Shown piece after piece: positions 12,253-25,150 of a DNA stretch of 64,000 bases. The stretch is from Lutraria lutraria (lineage: Eukaryota > Mollusca > Bivalvia > Venerida > Mactridae). Location: NCBI GenBank assembly GCA_964023205.1, contig OZ026851.1, positions 15,817,528-15,881,527 on the forward strand. Direction: 5' to 3'. The notes below the pieces were generated by a model, which was given only the letters and a program-made list of their open reading frames with translations, ran no database searches and was not told the origin of the DNA. Both the position numbers and the translations under genes were made by a program. Each line of letters opens with the position of its first letter. Within the stretch, counting starts at the first letter, position 1.

Positions 12253-15200
12253 TTAACCTGACGACTGTAGATCTTTTAAGACACGTGGTACATTGTTTTG
12301 ATCCACGGGACGGCTTGCATCAACCACTGTAAATACTTCTAGACCTAAAGACATAAATACGTACAATGAAACATGTAAGGCGTGAACAAGAGTTGGTTTC
12401 TGGTTTCCCAATTTTCCCCCGTGACTTTAGACTTTTCGTTAGTTCAGAGGAAAACTTTTTTTTACCTTTCCACTCGTTTCCAAGAGGAACAAAGGCCTGA
12501 CCTATACCTACATTATTTTTAATGAGCGTGTAACCGGAAACAAACATGTTTAGGTCTATGCTATGGGCACCCGCAGGGAGACAAATGTTGGCTCTATGTG
12601 CATTTGGCCTTTTTCTTACAGTAAATTTGGTCCATTATATAAATAAGACCGTGCTATTTTAAATAGTGAGGATTATTTAAATCATGGTGATCTCTGTTCA
12701 CAGGCGGAGGTCGTTATATTGATCTATAAAACAGTATTTTACTATGAATTAATTTTGCTTCATTCTGACTACTTGTAGACCATTGATTTATTTATTTGAG
12801 TTTTACGACGTTCTTTAAACAATTTTTCAGTTATATACAGCAGCCGAGTCGATTCACCTAACAAGTAGAATATTCATAATTTTATGCACATCTATTTTTA
12901 TAGATCTATGCATGGTAGTGCATTAGGAACCGCGCGTGAAATATAGCCCCTCCCCCAATAATTTTGGCTATAATGGTAATCAAAGAGGCTAATCCCCCCT
13001 CCCTTGTTGACAGACATAATCTGAAATTAGCCCGCCCCCTATCCGACGGGGCCTGTCTGGTATTTTATCATTGATTATGAGTTCTGAATAAATATTCTGT
13101 TCTGTTCTTCTGTTCTGAATATTGATCCTTATTTAATCAGTTGACAAAAGATAAGTCAGTGTTTGTTTAATATATGGTACATATGTATAATTATAAATAC
13201 TAAAGCAGAACATTTTTAAATAACCGTTTGGCTATATTTGAACTGAAATAAAAAAGCGAAGGAAATTAAACTAAATAAATTCATTTCCGTACGGTTGTTT
13301 TTATTTCCAAGAACAGTTATCGCGTATTTCACTACTTAACACTTCTCAATGTGTACAAAGAAGTATTCAAAAGAATGATAGGTTATTGTGCGCTTAGAAA
13401 TGTTTTCATTTACATGATCGGCTTTTATTCACTGGTAGCCTTAAAACCTTAGGTTTGATTATATTTCATCTTTAATACACTTACCTAGTTTCTGAGCATC
13501 TTTAGAAGTATAATATACACAGAAGTCAAGAGCAAGTCCAGTGACAACTACTCTTCTTATATTGTTGGCTCTCAGGATATGTTCAAGGTTGGTTTTAGAA
13601 AATCCTCCGTTATCAAAGAATGCTGAATATGAATCAATCTGTAAAAGTAATGTGTTGGAAGCTGTTGGAATGGGTTTTCTCATATGACCAAGTGCGTATA
13701 TACATACATGGATTCGCGACTTCCGTATTTACAGTTAGAAGTAATCGTATCTCATGGAAGCAACGTTAGTCAACAGAATTTCAGGCTCGTTTGCAACAGC
13801 GAAAATATCCGTGATTATCCGAATGTATAATTCCGGATACGAACAGATAATATTTTATGTCCGCCATGTTGGAAGTTGAAGTGACAGATTTCCTTATTTG
13901 ACGCGTGTTTTTTTCAGTGTATATGCTTGTACATGCGTGTATTTTCAGTGTATATGCTTGTACATGCGTGTATTTTCAGTGTATATGCTTGTACATGCGT
14001 GTATTTTCAGTGTATCTTTATGAAGCTTGTTGCCGCTCGCAACCAATTTCCCTCATGTGTGTCGTACTGCCAGAGTTTCACTTTCTAGTGTATTTAAGTT
14101 CGTAGATGCCCGATTATAACTGTCGGAAATAGTCGAGTATCGTAAGTGATAGTTATCGTTTTAGCTATTTTAAGCAGTTGCGAATCCATGTGTGTATATG
14201 AAAGGTAAAGGTTTTGTTTATTACAGTGTCACCACCATTGAAAGGGTTAGCCAAGTTGGCTTATGAGACACCTACTAGTATCTTATGTTCGCACAGTACC
14301 TCCCGAATCCCTATTCATTCTGCCTTTTGTATATAAGTCCTTGGTATGACTGACAATACAATTTAACGCTGAAAAGCATTAACTATCGTATCGAGGTACA
14401 TCCTGAACTGCATACTTATTTCAGATAATTATTCTACGATTTATAGTATTCGGATCCTAGTCAGTTGGGTTACTCCAAGGACCATGCAATCCAACAACAT
14501 GCATTTTTAAGATTGGCCTTATTCAGATGTTTTCCTGATCTCTAAATACGTTTAAGAAAGATTGACCGCCGTGCAAAGGATACCTCTAACCACGGATGGC
14601 CCCATCTTACAGATGGCCCTAATTCATACAGGGATGACAGTACTTACGTCACAATGGTAACCCTTCCGAATAACGATGTCAGCATTTTCTCTTTGTAATT
14701 GTGTACTGAATTCAGCGCTAGTTGAATTAATCACACAGTGGTCTGGCCATAATGTTTGGTTCAAGGAATGGACGCCATTGCATATTGAAGAATCATTCAC
14801 ACACAGCGTTCCTATGTAATAAAATATTCTTATTAAGGACATAATAATTCTTGGAATTCTTTGAAATGGATGTTTAGATGCATGTGAAGCGACCGATTTT
14901 ATTTTTTATTTATTGATGATTTATTTTTATTTGCGCATTGTTACACCAATGGGATCCTTTCGAACATAGCTTACCGGGGAGATATATTCGCCAACGTTTC
15001 TGTATACAGCTCCCCAGCAGTTCTAGCATATAGAATATAGCTCCCGTGCTCAATAAGAAGCTGTATTCGGAGTCACAATTAAAATGTTCAATATACAGTA
15101 AAACCAAGATTATCCGAATTCGGATTATCCGAAAACCTGGTCTTATCCGAAATGAAATTTCCGTCCCGAATTTCCCTCTATATATTTCAATGTAAATAAA

Positions 15201-18200
15201 CCTCGATTATACGAATCGTCTAATCCGAATATTATGGCTAATCCGGTTAGGATATCCTTCAAATGGTATTGGTTCGCGGTTATGCGACTCAAACTTTTAA
15301 CAGTATCACAGTTTGTAGGCAGGTAGGTATTTTAATACGTCTTAAAGTATTATGTATTAGTTATCGTTCATATTTTGAATTTTATGGGATATATCACAAG
15401 CGACGCGAAGCGGAGCGCAGTGATATGTCGCATAAAATTCATAATATGAACGATAACTGATTTACAGTTTGTCCTGATTTCTGTCACGTATGCATGTTTT
15501 GTCTCGACGAAAACTGTCAATCATCACTATATATGTAATTTGACGCCGCCCACAAAATACCTCCGTTCAGAGGGAAATTAAAAAGAAGGCGGGGGCATTC
15601 AGTGTGCTTTATATGCGTTAATAAGAGATACGAGCCAACATTTACCTGTAACAACGGATTTTCACTTAGCTTACGACGAATTCTAGATCTATGGTTATTT
15701 TATTCTTGAGGAACGGGTTTTGTCTTAGTTATAATATAAATTATCAATACTCAGAAATGCATGATTTCAATGTTTCGTACTGTTTGACCACTCTTTCAAT
15801 TTGGTCCATTAGGCCTATGCAGCGTTATTTACAGTTTTCGGCCGTTCTGTTTCTTGCCAAACTTCTTGGATTCTTGCACATGTTTAAGTTCGAGTCCGGC
15901 TTAGATAGGAAAACCTTGCAAGTGTGGTGTCTAGCACCGGCCCAGATGCTATACAACTTAATTACACTCGACTTCTGAGCATCAAATCCATTCCATTCTC
16001 AACGCATCATTGTTGAATACATATAAGGTGCTGGTTGACTTATAAAATGCACATTCAGGTTGATTATGATGATGTAAGATTCATATGCATGTATCTACAT
16101 TTATTTATGAGTAATTATTACAACCATGGAACCTGGTACTACTACCAAGGAACGATGGCAAGATGGACTGCCCGCTTGTATTTGACTGAAATTCTGTTGT
16201 TAACGGGCATTAAATTAAACAAAAATAGCGAAAGTCATGGAAAATTCGTATGCTGTACGACCTGGTTCGAATGACGCAATCTCCCTCGAAGTCTATGAGT
16301 AGTATAAACTCCGCCTACTTTATTGCACGGTTAAGGATGACGTAATAAAACTGATGCAACTTGCACCGCCCTATTCTGCGCTTGGTCACGTAGCACACAA
16401 ATTCGACTTATTTTCTCCATATCAGGGTTTTGGCAAATTTTATGCGATATATTTTTCAAATTTCAAATGAAATGCGGACATTTCATTGGACGAGAAATTA
16501 GGACAAACTGTAAGGAATATTACAGTTTGTCCTAATTTCTCGTCCAATGAAATGTCCGCATTTCATTTGAAATTTGAAAAATATATCGCATAAAATCTGC
16601 CGAATCCCTGATATGGAGAAAATAAGTGCTACGTGACCAAACGCTGGATAGGGCGGTGCAAGTTGCATCAGTTTTATTACGTCATCCTTTAACCGTTAAA
16701 TAAAGTAGGCGGAGTTTAAACCGCTCATAGACTTCGTAGGAGATTCGGTAGCGTTTGTTGAACCAGGTCTTATAGCATACGAATTTTCCATGGTTTTCGT
16801 TATTTCTGTTGGATTTAATGCCAGAATAGAATTTCAGTTACCATCTTTCCTTGGTACGAATAGTACCAGGTTTCATGGTTATAAAATTGTTCCCATCAAA
16901 TTCCATAGCTTGTCTTTGTATATTTCTAAATAAACTATGATCAGACAATAATTTTATTACTCATATATAGGCTACATGTAGATACATGAATATTTCATCA
17001 CCATAATAATACCTGAATATGCATTTTATAAATCAACCAGCACCTTATATTCAACAGTAGTACGTTGAGAATGGAATGGATTTGATGCTCAGAGATCGAT
17101 TGTAAGTTGTATAATATCTGGGCCGGTGCTAGACACCACACTTGCAAGGTTTTCCGATCTAAGCCGGACTCGAACTTAAACATGTGCAAGAATCCAAGAA
17201 GTTTGGAAAGAAACAGAACGGTCGAAAACTGTAAATAACAGTGATCAAACAGTAAGAAACATTGAAATCAATTGTGCATTTCTGGGTATTAATTGTTTAT
17301 AATTATAACAATACCAGTTCCTCGAGAACAAAACATGATAGATCTAGAATTCGTCGTAAGCTAAGTGAAAATCCATTGTTACAGGTAAATGCTGGCTCTA
17401 AAGCACACTGAATGCCCCCTCTGTCTTTTAAATTTCCTACTTTGTGGGCGGTGTCAAATTGATAATATAGTGATGATTGACAGTTTTTGTCGAGACAGAA
17501 CATGCGCACGTGACAGAAATTAGGACAAACTGTAAATCAGTTATCGTTCATATTTTGAATTTTATGCGACATATCACTGCGCTCCGCTTCGCGTCGCTTG
17601 TGATATATCCCATAAAATTCAAAATATGAACGATAACTAATACTTGCTTTTTCTCAGTGCCGAGTAAAATTAACATTATACGTCAAATCTTCATAGAAAG
17701 TGTATGACCTCCTAGGAACGGATTCGAACTCGAAATTCGGTCGCCAGGTAACACGTTCGGAGCACTAGTCTTTTACCAAAGACGCTACTTAAGGCCAGGA
17801 TATAATTTCATTTTAAGTTTTCTTCATTGTGACTTTCTAAAACATAATCTGTTCTAACACCAATTTCCAATATTTCGATTTAAATAAGATTTCAAATCGA
17901 AACCTTAAATAAGTTCAATAGACAAGTTAATCAGATTTTACTTAATATTATTTTATAAACAAGAATGGTCAATCCAAAGACCTGTATTATGCAACATGGG
18001 TCTTTGGTAAATCTACAGAATAGCAAACAAACAAAAAAGTTCACACACATAAAATTCATAAAAATGGTAAATAAAGCAATCAGCATGTTTAAGTACAAAA
18101 TGTACATATTTACGCTGAACTTAAAACATTTTTAAAGGTCAGCTTAAGTTATTTAAATGGTTTATATCAAGTCAAAAAATGACTTGTACTTATACAATCT

Positions 18201-21200
18201 ATTGTGCAGAATTTACCACAGGGACTGACTTTTCACTGATTTCAGAATGTTTATCCCCAGGCATGTTTGTTTAAGCTCAGTAGATTTAACAAACCAATTT
18301 AATTCGAATTAAAGTCTGACAGTCATGCAAGATCGTAACATATTTATCACAGGCAGTAGTAACAGTCCTGTCATCGTAAACTTATAATAAATTCTAAATG
18401 GCAAATTTTCACCATATAAACCATTACCATCTTGCATTGTTATCATTTTCCTTAATTTCTAAAATACGACCCATATACAGATTATCTGAAATATCGCGAA
18501 CTTGAACAATTACAGAAAGATGCCTTAATGTGAATGCATAATTAACCAATTATTCGTGACAATAAATATACATGTATACATATAACATATACCAAAACTA
18601 AATTTGAATAATAACTATAACATATTTCTGTTATTCGTCGAAAGACTGCACCAATCATATCATTATAGATGAACAAGTGAGCCATGGCAGCATTGATCTC
18701 GCTCACCTCAGTGAAGACTGTAACTTCTTTCTGACATTGAAATCAACCAGACAGACATTCTGAGCAATTTTCATCAATACTTGATAAAAAAAGTTGTATC
18801 TCTAGGTTGTCTCATGATTGAACTCAGTGACCTAGTTTCTACTCCAATTTATACCCATGTTGGAACTTGTCAAACATATCATTAGGACAAACAAGATGTG
18901 GTGAAGATCCAGATTAAAACTGTGACCTCAAGAGTGTTGACAAGCTTCCTCTATGTTTATATTTGGTGACCTAATTTTTTACCCCAGATGACTCATCTTC
19001 ACACTTGTCCAATACTGGTATATCATTCAAAAACAACATTCTGACAAGGTGTAGGAAAGATACAATCAAAACTAAGTCCTCTAGAACATTCACAAGGTTT
19101 ACCTCAAATTTGACCTGGTGACCTATTTTGACAACAGGTGACCCATGCTCAAACTTGTCCCAGACATCATCAGGAAAACATTTCGACTAAGTTTGAAAAA
19201 AATCAAACCAACGTTGTGATCTCTGGAATGTTCAAATGTTTGGACCTTGAGACAAACATTCTGAAAAAAGTTTGATGAATATCCAATCAAAGATGTTGAT
19301 ATTTAGAGTGTTCACAACCCCCAAGTGTGGACGCTAGATCCCAGACATTGGCTGATCCTAATATGGCTCACCTAGCTTTGAGCACACCGTGCTCAGGTGA
19401 GCTAAAAAAGAACCATAAAGAAAGTTGAACAAACGATTTCATGTCGCTATATTTACATTAGTTTCAATGTACATGTAATTGATAACTACTTCGGTCAAGT
19501 CTTCGAATGGCGTGCAAATTCGACACATACGTCATGCATATTTAATTATATGATTTATATGGTTCCTATTAAACATACCATTATTATCATACTGCAGACC
19601 AATGACGTCAAAAGGTTGGTTCCCCGGATGTTGTGAAGCAAAGGACACGTGGTCCTTGCAATGCCAATCTTGTGACAACACAGTCAGTGTAAATTCATTT
19701 TTGTACTTCTGGCGGATGTTATTGATAACAGGAATTACGTCGTTGCCATCGGTTACAGGCAGAGATCCACCAGGTAGGAAACAATTTTGAACGTCAATAA
19801 TTAGTAAAGCAGTGTTTGCATTTGTTGACACCAGAAGTGACGCAAAGACGACCAATTCGAAAAACCTGGTATGAAAAGAAACACGTGTAACAATTACATC
19901 ATATAGACGAACTTATAATACAGATAGACTAGCCTCTATAGACTCGTTGTTTTATTGCCAATACGGAATTTCAATTCAGTTCAGTTCAACCTTAGAAAAA
20001 AGATCGATTTCGATAACGAAACGCTGAAATGAAGTGAACGTGATTTATAATTCTTTTTTAATGAAATAGTGACACACTATTGGTATAAAACGATAAAAAA
20101 TACTTTTAAAAAACACATACTTGTACATACATGTATACAAAATGCATGTATAGCGTACTCAGATCTGTATGACAAATAGGGCTTGGACAGTTTTCAATCC
20201 GACATGTACAGATAAAAATAGTCATTCATTTGAATACGCGTGCATTGATATGAATATACTAACAATCAATTCACGGTGCGGAACTTTAATATAATCTACA
20301 ATCATTAAGTTTCACAATGAACAATTAAAGTCATGTTCTAGATCGTGTTTTAAATATTAACAATGACTCAGAAAACTAAAAAAAAATTAAGCCTAATTCA
20401 GGACAAGTCAGGACAAAATCGAACAATTATACGAATGTAAACTCTATACGGAGACACACAAAATGTTACAAGAAATCTGTATTACACACAAACATGCCAA
20501 ACATTGGAGAATATTGATACCAAATGGGGTCTAACGATCTACTAGTATAAAATCATATTCTTTGTCCCATCTTCTTTGTAGGACCACTTTGGACAGATAC
20601 TGAACTGGACAAATAACACCTACATCATCTAGCTAACACCAGCCTCTATCATAAGATGCATAACTACCCCTTGAACGTGACTGCTGTCATGGACTTACAT
20701 ACAACAATATTCACATACTCAATTACGAATAGTTTGTTAAAGGGCAAATGAAAAACATGTCTCGCCGTTAAAAAAGGTGGACAAAAGGGATTCGGTATTA
20801 TAAATATTATACATAACTCAAACATGTCCAACTTTGATACTTTGTGTTACTTATAGCAGGTACATGTATAAGATATTGTTCAGACTTTAACGACACATAG
20901 ATATTTAAGCATTTTTTATTTAATGACGACCGTTTTTAAAAGTAAATTTACAAATACTAGAACTCGGCCATGGAATTTTACAGACATGCAATACTGTATT
21001 TTCATTTATTTTCGTTGGGCTCAATTTTCGTGGTTTTTACAAAAATGGCTATTTCGTGTGGACATAAATTCGTGGATTTTGATTTAAATGCAAAGAAAGT
21101 CTTATCTCTGCATTCAAATTTGTGGGGATTTGGTTTCGTGGATGAGCCGATCCACGAAATCCACGAAATTAAATCCCCATCGAAAATTAATGATTCCACA

Positions 21201-21472
21201 GTATATGATCACATTAGATTTGGTACATAAACTTATTTTAAGTTTCAATCACACGATCTAAATAACGCACGCTCCCTAATTGTTAGCGTTCAAGATATAC
21301 CGTACGAATAAATATCTTTATGAACAATTGTAAGGCATTGTAAATGTAATTCTCTCGTAACCAAATGTCAACATGACTGAGCTGATAACTATTAGAATAA
21401 ATGCGATACATGTATTGAAAAGATACATGTATGTTCAAAATAAACAGTGAGAATTTCTTACCATTTGTACAT
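12253..21472 (-). CDS. Secreted nicotinamidase (isochorismatase-fold), 5 exons
   Basis: Exons on the minus strand: 21462-21472, 19579-19865, 14648-14811, 13485-13638, 12253-12344. All junctions are GT-AG and keep frame, giving 235 aa. The family hydrolyses nicotinamide to nicotinate and ammonia for NAD salvage. The catalytic Asp is D28 (LIIDVQNCF), Lys K149 (IRKG) and Cys C194 (LDFCVYYT). Metal ligands are D70, H72, H76 (DWHCKDH) and H124 (WPDHC), and DSYSAFF follows the Lys. Length is normal for the family. Residues 4-20 (FFELVVFASLLVSTNA) form a signal peptide placed directly before the core, so the enzyme is probably exported, unlike the usual cytosolic form. A second in-frame ATG 33 nt upstream (21503-21505) would add 11 residues. 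I prefer the later ATG because it leaves a clean signal peptide. Intron 2 (4.8 kb) holds a fold-back element. No obvious polyadenylation signal was seen. Confidence 0.88.
13911..14014 (+). repeat. 31-bp minisatellite, about 3.3 copies
   Basis: The unit starts TTTTCAGTGTATATGCTTGT and repeats at 31-bp spacing (13911, 13942, 13973, 14004). It lies in intron 3 of the nicotinamidase gene. The open frame reading through it is a repeat artefact. Confidence 0.85.
15096..15255 (+). mobile_element. TA-MITE family C (TTATCCGAA type), one end
   Basis: Begins TA-CAGTAAAACCAAGATTATC and continues with repeated TTATCCGAA phrases in both orientations. A second AAACCTCGATTATACGAATC block follows at about 15200. 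CAGTAAAACC plus TTATACGAA is typical of pogo/Tigger-like termini. No clear right terminus was seen. Confidence 0.55.
15354..17643. mobile_element. 2.3-kb fold-back palindrome in nicotinamidase intron 2
   Basis: The left arm (about 15354-16513) and right arm (about 16520-17643) are near-complete reverse complements meeting at AACTGTAAGGAATATTACAG (16506-16525). Each arm ends in its own hairpin of roughly 100 bp: ATCGTTCATATTTTGAATTT at one side, its complement at the other, and a CGACGCGAAGCGGAGCG loop between. The phrase ACAGTTTGTCCT occurs at the arm ends and at the centre. Both arms carry matching short open frames (about 15868-15960 plus and 17100-17190 minus, sharing HMFKFESGLDRKTLQVWCLA). 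I do not recognise the encoded sequence and it is not a proven gene. No target duplication could be fixed. Confidence 0.8.
17705..17802 (-). mobile_element. tRNA-derived SINE head (minus strand)
   Basis: On the minus strand an A-box-like TAGCGTCTTTGGTAAAAGAC and a good B box GAGTTCGAATCC lie about 45 bp apart, with a long variable region. No intact acceptor stem. Intronic SINE relic. Confidence 0.5.
18660..19410. repeat. Bivalve-type dispersed repeat with GCTCACCT ends
   Basis: Internal phrases recur about every 110-150 bp: ACATTCTGA, GTGACCTCAAGAG-like blocks, and TGACCTAATTTTTTACCCCA followed by CCATG and AACTTGTCC. It starts near TCTCGCTCACCTCAG and ends CGTGCTCAGGTGAGCTAAAA. Long elements with these phrases and ends are familiar from clam and mussel genomes. 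It lies in intron 2 of the nicotinamidase gene. Confidence 0.65.
20994..21201. mobile_element. TA-MITE family D, full length (208 bp)
   Basis: The left end is CTGTATTTTCATTTATTTTC and the right end, read on the opposite strand, is CTGTGGAATCATTAATTTTC, each flanked by TA. A sister copy with the same internal order lies at 40475-40680 and an end fragment at 49889-49935. It sits in intron 1 of the nicotinamidase gene. The overlapping open frames are artefacts. Confidence 0.75.
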
Positions 21473-21686
21473 GGCTATATCAGGATGTATCCGAAAATAC
21501 GGCATAATATCATCCAAAAATTTCAGCGATATCTCTTAGTGTTAAACATGAACTGTCTCTCGTGTTTGCATTGCTAAGATATTTGAACAAACTGCGGTGT
21601 TTACATTAGTAGCATTGGTTAAACAGTGTTGGTTGTTAGATAAGGGCACGTTGATTAAACTGACAAAATGTGTTGTTTATCTGTGA

Positions 21687-21864
21687 CAGTCAAACCTTCA
21701 AAAAAAGGCCATCCTTTGGGAAGACAAATTGGGGCCTTTATTGATAGGTGGTCTTTGTTAGGATGTCATTTTATTCTAACGAATCAATGACGGTTTTAAT
21801 TGCAACGGTCTTTATTCTCAGGATGGCCTTTAATCGGAGGTGGCCGCTAACACAGGTTTGACAG
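21687..21864 (+). mobile_element. TA-MITE family A copy upstream of nicotinamidase
   Basis: CAGTCAAACCTTC begins the element and ACAGGTTTGACAG ends it. The interior is made of GGCCTTTATT and GGAGGTGGCC phrases. It lies about 215 bp upstream of the nicotinamidase start codon. Confidence 0.7.
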
Positions 21865-22289
21865 CATATTAAATTAAATATGAATATTTCAAGTATTTAA
21901 AATCGCTGATCAAATACAGACATTACGAGCCAGTCGGAGATATCGTACGCTTGCTAAACTTGAAACTGCAGTATGGGGCAGTCTTTACAGAGTATTTGAA
22001 GGTAAACGTCGTTCATGTAATAATCGAGTTTTTTTTAAACAACCACTGCTCGAAAAAACGCGTTTAATTTTAACTTAAACTCAAAGTAAACTTCATTATA
22101 TGTAGTGTTTAATGACGTTTATTCGAATTTAAGTTGGTAATTAAACTTGAAGTTTACATGGCGTTTACTTTAAGTTTACAAGGACGTAAACTCCGGAGTT
22201 TACAGGAGTTTAATTCATCGTAAACTTAAAGTAAACATGGAATTTCCTTCGCCCGTAAACTAATATTAAATGTAGTTAAACTTGATGTT

Positions 22290-22612
22290 TATAATGCAGT
22301 ATATTCCCATTTTATTTCATTAAACTTCGTGTTTAAGTTTCGTGTAAACTTGCAATATAATGCAGTATATTCCCATTTTATTTCATTAAACTTCGTGTTT
22401 AAGTTTCGTGTAAACTTGCAATATAATGCAGTATATTCACATTTTATTTCATTAAACTTCGTGTTTAAGCTTTATGAAAACTTGCAATATAATGCAGTAT
22501 ATTCACATTTTATTTCATTAAACTTCGTGTTTAAGCTTTATGTAAATGTGCAGTATATAATGCATTATATTCCCATATTATTTCATTAAACTTCGTGTTT
22601 TAGCTTTACACA
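22290..22612 (+). repeat. 66-bp tandem repeat, about 5 copies
   Basis: The phrase TAAACTTCGTGTTTAAG recurs at 22321, 22387, 22453, 22519 and 22587, mostly 66 bp apart. The unit also holds ATAATGCAGTATATTC and TTTTATTTCAT. The 86-codon open frame across it is repeat-derived. Confidence 0.85.
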
Positions 22613-22676
22613 AACCTGCAGTAAATTTCACACAGTACAGTAAATTAAACCTAGCTGTTTAATACGACTCACTTTA

Positions 22677-23024
22677 TTACATATAGTAAACAGAATGCAC
22701 GATATTTCGTATCGTACAATAAAATACAAAACTTTTCAAAGTTATTGCTTTATTTTCATCAATATTACATCGAATAACATTAATCCTTATCCTGAATAAC
22801 ATAAAATGTTGTCCTGATTGACAGTCCAAGACGGCAATCCTCCGCCATCTTTCGATTAGAAGTTTCCGTTGATGCCGATCGGTTACGTTTGAGCTCCTGC
22901 CGCTATCCCTTCTGACTTTGACCTTTTTGTCCATTTCCTTGAGAAGCTTTAATATCATGATGCATTCCTCGCCGTCGCTGTAAATATACAAAAATAATAT
23001 AAATATAAAAGCCTTGATAGACAT
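22677..23024 (-). other. Unexplained 115-codon open frame inside the CACTG element
   Basis: Lies in the non-tandem core of the element. The translation begins hydrophobic (FIFILFLYIY). It then has a basic segment with KKVKVRRDSGRSSN and RHQRKLLIERWRRI. I recognise no domain and see no splice partner. It may be a remnant of an element-encoded DNA-binding protein or chance. Low confidence that it is translated. Confidence 0.15.
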
Positions 23025-24059
23025 TTCTCATCATTGTCATAGGTATGATCTACATTATATACATTTGTATTACCATGGCCCAGGCATCATATGACTATGT
23101 TGTGTTTCATGCAAAAAGTGCTGTAATAAAAATGCTGTTCAATATGATAAAGCTGATTTAATTGTATATTCGTCGTACAGTATGATGTGAAGAGGTATAA
23201 AATCATAGGTGGTTATCAATATAAATCAAGTATACAGTACATATTAAACATAAGAGACATAAACATATTAAGATTTATACCTATTTTACTCTTCATCAGA
23301 AGACATCAGTTCCATACACAGAAGAATAATAATCATCCATTTTGCAAGTCAACAAGTTAACGAATGTATCAGTTCTTCATTGAAAGTAACATATCACTCC
23401 AAGACAAAGTTTAAATCTAAATCCGTTGGCACTCTCCTGTGTACTCTCCTGTGTTGATAATCTGTTCTAAAATTAGACACTCTGTAAAACTGACCACTGA
23501 TGCAGTGCGCAAATACATACACGTTGTGTAAACAATTATTACTGCATGTGTTAACCTCAGATAGTAAAATTTTCAGCGTTTGTGGTGGATTTATACCTTT
23601 TATACAACATGGCATACATCTAGTAATGGATAGCAGAAAACGGGGAACATGACTAACAGTAGTACTAGTTAGCCACAACCCCCAGACCCTCTACAACTAA
23701 AAAGGTAACTATCTAGAATAATAGAAAATAATGTAAAACCTTCGTTATATAAACATCATTCAAATATCTCAATTCAAAAATCAAAATAATGCATAATCTT
23801 CAAAATCATTCTCTTGACTGTCACTAGGTATTCAACTCTCAATTTCATTTTCTAATAAAATAATGCACTCGTTTCGGTTGTAATTGCATAATTTTCAAAA
23901 ATCGGTACCAAAATGATAGGGTTAATATTAATTAACATTACATATCAACAAATACTGAGTCAAAACGAAGTATCTTCATTATCAAATTTAAGTAAAATTA
24001 TAAACTCAAGTTTTACGTCCAAGTAAACTTTACGTAAATTATAATCATGAAGTTTCCAT

Positions 24060-25150
24060 AAATTTAAGTCTTCATTAAACGCTAGTAAATTTCAAATCAA
24101 CAGAAAAATGTAAATTTGAAATTTAAGTGTCATTATAATTCTAAGTAAGTTTTAAACGTGATGTTTACACGAATTTAATTCTTCATTAAACGCTAGTAAA
24201 TTTCAAATAAATGAAGAAATGTAAATTTCAAGTTTAAGTGTCATTATATTCTTAAGTAAGTTTTAAACGTGATGTTTACACGAATTTAATTCTTCATTAA
24301 ACGCTAGTAAATTTCAAATCAACAGAAAAATGTAAATTTCAAGTTTAAGTGTCATTATATTCTTAAGTAAGTTTTAAATGTGATGTTTACACGAATTTAA
24401 TTCTTCATTAAACGCTAGTAAATTTCAAATAAATGAAGAAATGTAAATTTCAAGTTTAAGTGTCATTATATTCTAAGTAAATTTTAAACATGATGTTTAC
24501 ACGAATTTAATTCTTTATTAAACGCTAAGTAAATTTCAAATAAACGAAGAAATGTAAATTTGGAGTTTAAGTGTCATTATATTCTAAGTAAATTTTAAAC
24601 ATGATGTTTACACGAATTTAATTCTTCATTAAACGCTAAGTAAATTTCAAATAAACGCAGAAATGTAAATTTGGAGTTTAAGTGTCATTATATTCTAAGT
24701 AAATTTTAAACATGATGTTTACACGAATTTAATTCTTCATTAAACGCTAAGTAAATTTCAAATAAACGCAGAAATGTAAATTTGGAGTTTAAGTGTCATT
24801 ATATTCTAAGTAAATTTTAAACATGATGTTTACACGAATTTAATTCTTCATTAAACGCTAAGTAAATTTCAAATAAACGCAGAAATGTAAATTTGGAGTT
24901 TAAGTGTCATTATATTCTAAGTAAATTTTAAACATGATGTTTACACGAATTTAATTCTTCATTAAACGCTAAGTAAATTTCAAATAAACGAAGAAATGTA
25001 AATTTGGAGTTTAAGTGTCATTATATTCTAAGTAAATTTTAAACATGATGTTTACACGAATTTAATTCTTCATTAAACGCTAAGTAAATTTCAAATAAAC
25101 GAAGAAATGTAAATTTGGTGTTTAAGTGTCATTATATTCTAAGTAAATTT
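24060..25150 (+). repeat. 111-bp tandem repeat, about 10 copies
   Basis: The phrase CTTCATTAAACGCT recurs at about 110-111 bp intervals from 24065 to 25070 (one copy reads CTTTATTAAACGCT). The unit holds TAAATTTCAAATAAACG, GTTTAAGTGTCATTATATTC and TGATGTTTACACGAATTTAA. Right-hand copies are more uniform (GCTAAG, TTTGGAG) than left-hand ones (GCTAG, TTTCAAG), which points to recent expansion toward the right end. Confidence 0.9.

Noticed and set aside
12320..12547. 75-codon minus-strand frame just before the last nicotinamidase exon
   Set aside because: It spans the 3' splice site in a different frame and has no nicotinamidase-like residues; treated as intron.
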